A stretch of 55,795 bases of DNA from Arthrobacter sp. (GTDB taxonomy: Bacteria; Actinomycetota; Actinomycetes; Actinomycetales; Micrococcaceae): NCBI RefSeq assembly GCF_031179985.1, contig NZ_JAPSHJ010000010.1:57139-112933 (forward strand). The letters run 5' to 3'. Position numbers and translations under genes: made by a program. The notes below the pieces were generated by a model. The model was given only the letters and a program-made list of their open reading frames with translations. It was not told the origin of the DNA and made no database searches. Position 1 is the stretch's first letter. The number at the start of each line of letters is the position of its first letter. This document shows positions 51,101 through 55,795 of the stretch, in pieces.

Positions 51101-51883
51101 CAGCAAGACGTCGTCCGTCGCCTTCACCTGTTCCTGACAGTAATCGCACCTTCCACAGGCAACGACTCCAGGTGGCCCCCAGCTCACGGGGGCCGAGGCA
51201 GCCCGGTGTTTGCCAACAAGTTCCAGGAAGCGCTCACGCCGCTCGCGGAAAACCGGGAGGATGTCCGCGAGCTTGTGGCTGCTGCGCACGTTCTCAAAGC
51301 TGCCATCAGCAGTGACCACTGTGGCGCCAAGGACAAGCGTGACAAGGGGATCGGGTTCGAGACCTGCTCCCAGCAGTTGATCACCATAGGCCGCCAACTG
51401 GAGCAGTGCCGTGACTTTTGCGTGCCGGGCGAGCTTGGTGTCGTATACGGCGTAGCGGCCATCAGGCTGCTTCACCAGAAAGTCGGAGCGCCCGTGGAAG
51501 GTGCCATCAAAAAAAGCAGCCTGGAAAACGACGTCGGCGCCTGATTCCAGCGCGGCGATGGACTCTGCATGTTTGGCCAGCAGCGTGGCGCGGTCCATTT
51601 CAGCGGCGGGCTCGACGTCGTACACGCCGCGTTGCTGGGAAGGGTCCCAAGGACCGAATTCTTCAATGAACTTGTCCAGAACTTTGTGTTCATGAAGGTC
51701 GCCAAGCTTCGCTGTTCGCTCCAACATCGCGTCGGTCGGGAAGATAGCGCTGGGGGAGCGCCCGAGTTTTTCGTCGAGTTTCCGAAGCAGCTGATATTCG
51801 CACGTGGCCGCTGTCACGAGGTCGCTCGCGGAGAATACCAGGTCCTGTTCCCGCCCGGGAACTTCTGGTTCAAGAAGAAACAC
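48191..51883 (-). CDS. TM0106-type RecB-like nuclease fused to SF1 helicase
   Basis: A 1230-residue DNA-processing protein. The N-terminal nuclease has a Cas4/RecB-like PD-(D/E)XK motif (YAVYDTKLARHAK, then LLQLAAY). Cys are placed as for a Fe-S cluster: one in TCEYQLLRK and three in ACGRCDYCQE. A long middle part precedes a C-terminal UPF1/DNA2-like helicase: Walker A VQGPPGTGKTHVGSHVIARL, Walker B LLVIDEAGQFS, and TVDKFQGQEAVVVIVSMACS with NRINVAVSRAQ. GTG 51883 is chosen over a start 40 residues upstream, because GAGGAGCGGGG precedes it. The function is unknown; DNA repair or defence is plausible. Confidence 0.88.
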   Translation of the reverse strand: MFLLEPEVPGREQDLVFSASDLVTAATCEYQLLRKLDEKLGRSPSAIFPTDAMLERTAKLGDLHEHKVLDKFIEEFGPWDPSQQRGVYDVEPAAEMDRATLLAKHAESIAALESGADVVFQAAFFDGTFHGRSDFLVKQPDGRYAVYDTKLARHAKVTALLQLAAYGDQLLGAGLEPDPLVTLVLGATVVTADGSFENVRSSHKLADILPVFRERRERFLELVGKHRAASAPVSWGPPGVVACGRCDYCQEQVKATDDVLLVARMSSSQRKKLHEQGIFTVHQLAEADFPDANPPLLRLQDQARMQAGFGLVDGTVRYVKGGEEHALSYRVTPENTLRELPPPSEGDIFFDFEGDPLWQEDATGIWGLEYLFGVVEAPVKPGAAEVFRPFWAHTRAAEKQAFLDFLDYVQDRLAKYPDMHVYHYAAYEKTALRKLSVMHVAGEGIVDQWLREGLLVDLYQTVRNSIRISENSYSIKKLEPLYMGNNLRSGDVTDAGASVVAYADFCEARDNGLDDLAAEILAGISDYNHYDCVSTLELRNWLLGLARQRGIEPDVSPPAGFLAESSQADHSSKHKRKSEADAPGSGLRSSEVVLHTFLDEWAKSRVQAGKAAGVIEDTGPDADSHAVAMVAAAVSYHRRERKSFWWAHFDRCENGPESHHHDRNVFLVERAEILDDWRQEGIKLPERRVKLTGNVSAGSDLRVGSTWFRMYDRPLPAGLKGTGKDGAGRGGWFGTEILELGHEDGQDVVIIRDKLHRKIDPYPAVPIALTEDQPLATKSLEQALESLADQVAATLLDSKQGRPRFPKHPGLDLVRRTPPRLRNGAALPEVGEGPDRFIDAITDAVLDLDRSYVAVQGPPGTGKTHVGSHVIARLVARGWKVGVVAQSHAVIENLMRTAVQKAGVDPRKVAKDVKHSESLPWDNRGAADVERLLSSPDGALVGGTAWTMTGVTVPAGSLDLLVIDEAGQFSLANTLAVAQASPRLLLLGDPQQLPQVSQGTHPEPVNESALGWISDGHATLPPELGYFLADSWRMTTELCRAVSELSYDGRLESSPAADQRMLDDVPAGIETVFVPHTGNTTSSTEEATAVVQQVQRHLGLKWHDDGAGIRLLGQADVLVVAAYNAQVNVIRDALDDAGLRAVRVGTVDKFQGQEAVVVIVSMACSAVADAPRGIEFLLSRNRINVAVSRAQWRAVVVRSPQLTNYLPSHPEGLAQLGGFIGLCQRGTAHS

Positions 51884-52077
51884 GCTGTCCCCGCTCCTCG
51901 TTGATGCATCGTGGCATTTGCTGCCATCTTTTGGCGCCGGCTCGGGCCGGCTTGCAAGATTCCGCTGACTCCGTTGCCTGACGTTCTGTTGCCAAGCTAT
52001 CAAAGGCGGCCGACATTATTGCCTCGGGATCAGCAGCTCTGTTGCGACCCGGTCCAGAGAGGTAGGGTCTGAGGCAT

Positions 52078-52590
52078 ATGACTGACCAGCAGCCCTCCGT
52101 CAAGCAGCCTTCCCTCAACCAGCCCGGGGCACCAGCGCGCCCGGCCGCCCCTTTGGCCGACGGTCCCGCCTTCGAAGCAGCCGTCCATGCCGCCGTGCAG
52201 AGCTTGCGAGAAGGCGGAATTCCAATCGGTGCGGCCTTGGCGAGGGGAGGCGAAGTGATTGCCAGCGGCCACAACGAACGAGTGCAGAAGGGCGATCCCA
52301 TAGCCCACGGCGAGATGTCAGCCCTTCGCGCAGCTGGCCGCCAGAAGAATTACCGGGATACCACGCTATACACCACCCTTGCCCCATGTGCGATGTGTAC
52401 GGGAACCATCATTCAGTTCAAGATTCCGCGGGTTGTGGTGGGCGAGGCCCGGACCTTCCCGGGGGAGTTTGAGCTCCTGCGCTCCCGCGGCGTCGAGGTG
52501 GTGGTTCTGGATGATCAAAGGTGCATCGACATGATGGTCGCATTCCAGCAGGAACATCCGGAGCTCTGGGCCGAGGACATCGCTGAGTAG
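52078..52590 (+). CDS. Cytosine/nucleoside deaminase
   Basis: A 170-residue zinc deaminase. AHGEMSALRAAGR holds the zinc His and catalytic Glu, and TLAPCAMCTGTIIQFKIPRV holds the two zinc Cys (PCxMC). An N-terminal Pro/Gln-rich tail of about 30 residues precedes the fold. The motif spacing is closest to yeast-type cytosine deaminase or guanine/nucleoside deaminases; tRNA adenosine deaminase is less likely. It is divergent from the nuclease-helicase gene. Confidence 0.88.
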   Translation: MTDQQPSVKQPSLNQPGAPARPAAPLADGPAFEAAVHAAVQSLREGGIPIGAALARGGEVIASGHNERVQKGDPIAHGEMSALRAAGRQKNYRDTTLYTTLAPCAMCTGTIIQFKIPRVVVGEARTFPGEFELLRSRGVEVVVLDDQRCIDMMVAFQQEHPELWAEDIAE

Positions 52591-52749
52591 GCTGCCTGGA
52601 TCCTGCACGCGCCTCACAAAGCAACTTCTTTGAGCACGCCTGAGGAGGCTCTCATGGCCCGTCGACTTGGTGAGCGCCCCGGCGTAGGCTGGACCTGTCG
52701 GCGCAAGCCGGGGGCCTGCGTCGATATACCAATCGATGAAGGAGGACCA

Positions 52750-53190
52750 ATGAGTGCAGTCCGTGAATTCATGACTACAAACGCCAAATGCATTACGGAA
52801 AATCAGTCCCTGGTGGATGCCGCCCGCATGATGATGGACCTTGACTGCGGTTCGTTGCCGATCTGTGGTGATGACGGCAGGTTGAAAGGCATGATCACCG
52901 ACCGGGACATCGTGCTCAAGTGTGTTGCTGCTGGCCGTGATCCGGGCGAGATGATGGCCCGTGAGCTCGCGACCGGCAAGCCCCACTGGGTCGACGCCGA
53001 CGCGAACATTGACGAAGCCATCGAAATGATGGAAAAGTACCAGATCCGGCGCCTCCCGGTTATTGCCGACCACAAAATGGTAGGCATCATCAGCCAAGGC
53101 GACATCGCCCGCAACTACTCCGAGGAGAAAGTGGGCGAACTGGTGGAGCACATCTCGGAACGCAAGCGGATGCAGTCCAGCAGCTCGTAA
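52750..53190 (+). CDS. Tandem CBS-domain protein
   Basis: A 146-residue protein of two CBS repeats (AREFM-type start; CITENQSLVDAARMMMDLDC with GSLPICGDDGRLKGMITDRD, then WVDADANIDEAIEMMEKYQI and RRLPVIADHKMVGIISQGDI). CBS pairs bind adenine nucleotides and act as regulators. ATG 52750 has GGAGGA 4-9 nt upstream; a longer frame above it is not supported. A terminator follows. Confidence 0.9.
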   Translation: MSAVREFMTTNAKCITENQSLVDAARMMMDLDCGSLPICGDDGRLKGMITDRDIVLKCVAAGRDPGEMMARELATGKPHWVDADANIDEAIEMMEKYQIRRLPVIADHKMVGIISQGDIARNYSEEKVGELVEHISERKRMQSSSS

Positions 53191-53213
53191 GGCAGACAAC
53201 TCATAGGTAAACC

Positions 53214-53246
53214 AGCGCCACGGAGACCACTCTGTGGCGCTTCTTT
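53214..53246 (+). terminator. Rho-independent terminator after the CBS gene
   Basis: AGCGCCAC (53214-53221) pairs with GTGGCGCT (53234-53241), extended by a GU and two further pairs, then TCTTTT follows. Confidence 0.8.
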
Positions 53247-53304
53247 TGCTAGCAGGACGCCCTCGAAGGACCTGCCTGACAAAATGTCGGCGGGGTAAGG
53301 CAAA

Positions 53305-55795
53305 ATGATTCGGGTGAACCAGCAACAGCAGCCACCGTCTCCTTCCGCTTCGCCTGACGCCGCGATTCATACCCAGATCGCCCAGGAACTCGGGGTCAAG
53401 CCCTGGCAGGTGCAGGCTGCTGTGGAGCTGCTCGACGGCGGATCAACGGTCCCGTTCATCGCCAGGTACCGGAAGGAAGCCACAGGGACGCTGGATGACA
53501 CGCAGCTCCGTGAGCTTGAGGAACGCCTCCGGTACCTACGCGAACTGGAGGACCGCCGTCGCGCTGTCCTGGAGGCGATAACTGCCCAAGGCCAGCTGAC
53601 TCCGGAACTGCAGGCCGCCGTCGTCGCGGCTGACACCAAGTCCCGGCTGGAGGACATCTATCTGCCGTTCAAGACCAAGCGGCGCACCAAAGCGCAGATC
53701 GCCCGGGAAGCTGGGCTGGAGCCGCTGGCCGAGTCCCTGCTGAAGCGGCCCGAACTGGATCCCGAGCGCGAGGCCGGTAGGTATCTGAACGCAGAGCACT
53801 CCATTGATGATGCCGCTGCAGCGCTCGCCGGAGCCCGCTCCATCCTGGTGGAACGTGTCGCGCAGGATGCCGATCTTGCCGCTACTCTCCGGGAACGGCT
53901 CTGGGTCCAGGGCCGGATGGTATCCCGAGTCCGGAAGGGCAAGGAGTCAGAGGGCCAGAAGTTCGCAGACTACTTCGAGTTCTCCCAGGCCCCCTCCGGC
54001 ATGCCTTCACACCGGGTACTGGCGCTCTTGCGGGGCGAGAAGGACGGCGTCCTGGACCTCGATCTCGCCGAAGCAGAACCCTCCGACGACGACGCCTTCG
54101 CCGCTGCGCGCGGCCGTTACGAATCCGCTGTGGCCAGGTTCCTCGGGGTTGCTGATCGTGGCCGTCCCGCGGACTCTTGGCTCATCCAGACCGCACAGGT
54201 GGCATGGAGGTCCCGCGTCCTTGCCCGGCTGACGGCCGACCTTCGGACCCGCATGTTTGCCGCCGCCGAAGATGAAGCTGTTCGGGTGTTCGCCAATAAC
54301 CTCCGGGATGTCCTGCTCGCTGCGCCTGCCGGCAACCGGTCCACGCTGGGCTTGGACCCTGGACTCCGTACGGGCGTGAAGGTTGCGGTGGTGGATGGCA
54401 CCGGGAAGGTGGTAGCCACGGAAACCATTTATCCCCACGCTCCGGCGCGCAAGTGGGACGAGTCATTGGCAACCCTTGAGCGCCTGGCTTTGAAGCACGA
54501 CGTCGAACTTATCGCCATCGGCAACGGAACAGCATCCCGGGAAACGGACAAGTTGGCCACTGAACTCATCAAAAGGGTGGGTGCCGGCACAGGTAAGAAA
54601 CCGCAGAAACTTGTGGTGTCTGAGGCCGGGGCTTCCGTTTATTCCGCATCCGCCCTCGCCGCGGCCGAACTGCCCGGGATGGATGTCTCGCTCCGCGGTG
54701 CCGTGTCCATTGCGCGGCGGTTGCAGGATCCGCTGGCCGAGCTCGTGAAGATCGAGCCGAAGGCGATCGGCGTCGGGCAGTACCAGCACGACGTCACGCC
54801 CGCCAAGCTGGACCGGAGCCTCGATGCTGTGGTGGAGGACTGCGTCAACGCGGTGGGTGTGGACGTCAACACGGCCTCGCCTGCTTTGCTCAGCAGGGTA
54901 GCCGGAGTGGGTCCGCTGCTGAGCGAGAACATCGTTGCCTACCGGAACGAGAATGGACCGTTCGCGAAGCGCAGCGAGCTCAAGAAAGTCCCGCGGCTAG
55001 GAGCCAAAGCCTTCGAACAGTGTGCCGGGTTCTTGCGGATCAGTGGCGGACCTGAGCCTCTTGATGCCTCAAGTGTTCACCCCGAGGCCTACCCTGTGGC
55101 GCGCAAGATCATGGCGGCCGCCGGTGTGAAAACGGCTGCTTCCGCTGCCGGCAGCGGCACTACCGTTGGCGCCGGTTCATTGGCGACTATCAACGCCCAG
55201 GACTTTGTCGAGGGCGCTTTCGGGTTGCCCACGGTGCAGGACATCATCTCGGAGCTGGAGAAGCCAGCGCGTGATCCGCGGCCCGCCTTCGCTGCTGCAG
55301 CCTTTGCTGATGGGATCGAGAAGATTTCGGACCTCCGGCCCGGCATGGTGTTGGAGGGGACAGTCACCAACGTGGCAGCCTTCGGCGCCTTTGTTGATGT
55401 GGGAGTGCATCAGGACGGTTTGATTCACGTCTCCGCGCTTGCGAATCGGTTTGTGTCAGACCCCCGTGAAGTGGTGAAGTCCGGCCAGGTTGTCCGCGTG
55501 AAGGTATTGGAGGCCGACCCCGAGCGGAAACGTATCTCGCTTACCCTAAGGCTCGACGACGAACCGGCCCCCGCTCGCCCTGCCTCCGGCAGCAAGCCCG
55601 CCCAAGCCAACAAGCAGGCGTCGTCCGGCCGGCCAGTTCAGGGCGGCGAACCCGCCCAGGGCGGCAAGCCGGCCCAAGCCAACAAGCCGGCCCAATCGGG
55701 CCCGCCAGCACAATCCGGTAAACCCGCCCAATCCACTAAACCGGCACCCGTGAACACGGCGATGGCTGAAGCCTTGCGGAAGGCCGGGCTCGGGA
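53305..55795 (+). CDS. tex: Tex-family RNA-binding transcription accessory protein, 3' end outside window
   Basis: 830 residues are present and the frame runs off the right edge. The N-terminal helical domain begins [20 protein letters not shown] and contains DLYLPF-like [20 protein letters not shown]. The YqgF-like fold has [18 protein letters not shown] and [15 protein letters not shown] helix-hairpin-helix region follows ([38 protein letters not shown]) and an S1 domain ([20 protein letters not shown]). A repetitive Ala/Pro/Gln/Lys tail (KPAQ repeats) then extends to the edge. The frame opens at ATG 53305 with TAAGG upstream; GTG 53314 is the alternative. Confidence 0.93.
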   Translation, partial: MIRVNQQQQPPSPSASPDAAIHTQIAQELGVKPWQVQAAVELLDGGSTVPFIARYRKEATGTLDDTQLRELEERLRYLRELEDRRRAVLEAITAQGQLTPELQAAVVAADTKSRLEDIYLPFKTKRRTKAQIAREAGLEPLAESLLKRPELDPEREAGRYLNAEHSIDDAAAALAGARSILVERVAQDADLAATLRERLWVQGRMVSRVRKGKESEGQKFADYFEFSQAPSGMPSHRVLALLRGEKDGVLDLDLAEAEPSDDDAFAAARGRYESAVARFLGVADRGRPADSWLIQTAQVAWRSRVLARLTADLRTRMFAAAEDEAVRVFANNLRDVLLAAPAGNRSTLGLDPGLRTGVKVAVVDGTGKVVATETIYPHAPARKWDESLATLERLALKHDVELIAIGNGTASRETDKLATELIKRVGAGTGKKPQKLVVSEAGASVYSASALAAAELPGMDVSLRGAVSIARRLQDPLAELVKIEPKAIGVGQYQHDVTPAKLDRSLDAVVEDCVNAVGVDVNTASPALLSRVAGVGPLLSENIVAYRNENGPFAKRSELKKVPRLGAKAFEQCAGFLRISGGPEPLDASSVHPEAYPVARKIMAAAGVKTAASAAGSGTTVGAGSLATINAQDFVEGAFGLPTVQDIISELEKPARDPRPAFAAAAFADGIEKISDLRPGMVLEGTVTNVAAFGAFVDVGVHQDGLIHVSALANRFVSDPREVVKSGQVVRVKVLEADPERKRISLTLRLDDEPAPARPASGSKPAQANKQASSGRPVQGGEPAQGGKPAQANKPAQSGPPAQSGKPAQSTKPAPVNTAMAEALRKAGLG

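Overview
The window looks like chromosome of a high-GC Gram-positive actinobacterium of the Arthrobacter / Pseudarthrobacter / Paenarthrobacter type (Micrococcaceae). The reasons are the high G+C with GTG and TTG starts, the Cgl0158-type aldolase inside an inositol operon, a DUF6318-type lipoprotein, a class E/F-like sortase, and Actinobacteria-style AbiEi/DUF559 and TM0106-type genes. This placement is inferred from gene content; no rRNA or tRNA gene was seen.

Layout. 1-5.5 kb: the 3' part of a glycosyltransferase, a lipoprotein, sucCD (succinyl-CoA ligase), and an ArsR regulator with two tandem SRPBCC proteins. 5.5-20.4 kb: a complete myo-inositol catabolic locus. iolC, a Cgl0158-type aldolase, iolD, iolA, iolE, iolG and iolH run rightward and converge on a leftward gntR-iolB pair. 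Divergent from gntR lies a sugar ABC transporter (binding protein, permease, ATPase) plus a second inositol-dehydrogenase-like gene. A shared motif, TGWCAGKACA, sits in the iolC and transporter promoters, with degenerate copies before gntR, and probably marks the regulon of the GntR protein. 20.4-24.8 kb: a decayed LOG-family gene, two tandem membrane-anchored matrixin-like metalloproteases, an MbfA-like ferritin/VIT1 metal transporter and a small acidic protein.

24.9-31.5 kb: a guanidino-compound locus with a sodium:solute symporter, a divergent XRE-cupin regulator, an agmatinase/guanidinobutyrase-type ureohydrolase and a ThDP decarboxylase. It is interrupted by an AbiEi/DUF559 (VSR-like nuclease) gene that is bracketed by two copies of the same long-armed palindrome, the most unusual structure in the window. 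31.5-38 kb: a sortase with its apparent substrate, a heterodimeric ABC exporter, a hotdog thioesterase and a small membrane protein.

38-52 kb: genes acting on foreign or damaged DNA (mcrBC, vsr, a TM0106-type RecB-like nuclease-helicase) mixed with a divergent two-component system, a lipoprotein plus PKD secreted protein, and an Old Yellow Enzyme. 52-55.8 kb: a nucleoside/cytosine deaminase, a CBS-domain protein and tex, which runs off the right edge.

Functions rest on visible motifs, gene order and knowledge of the families; no database search was run.
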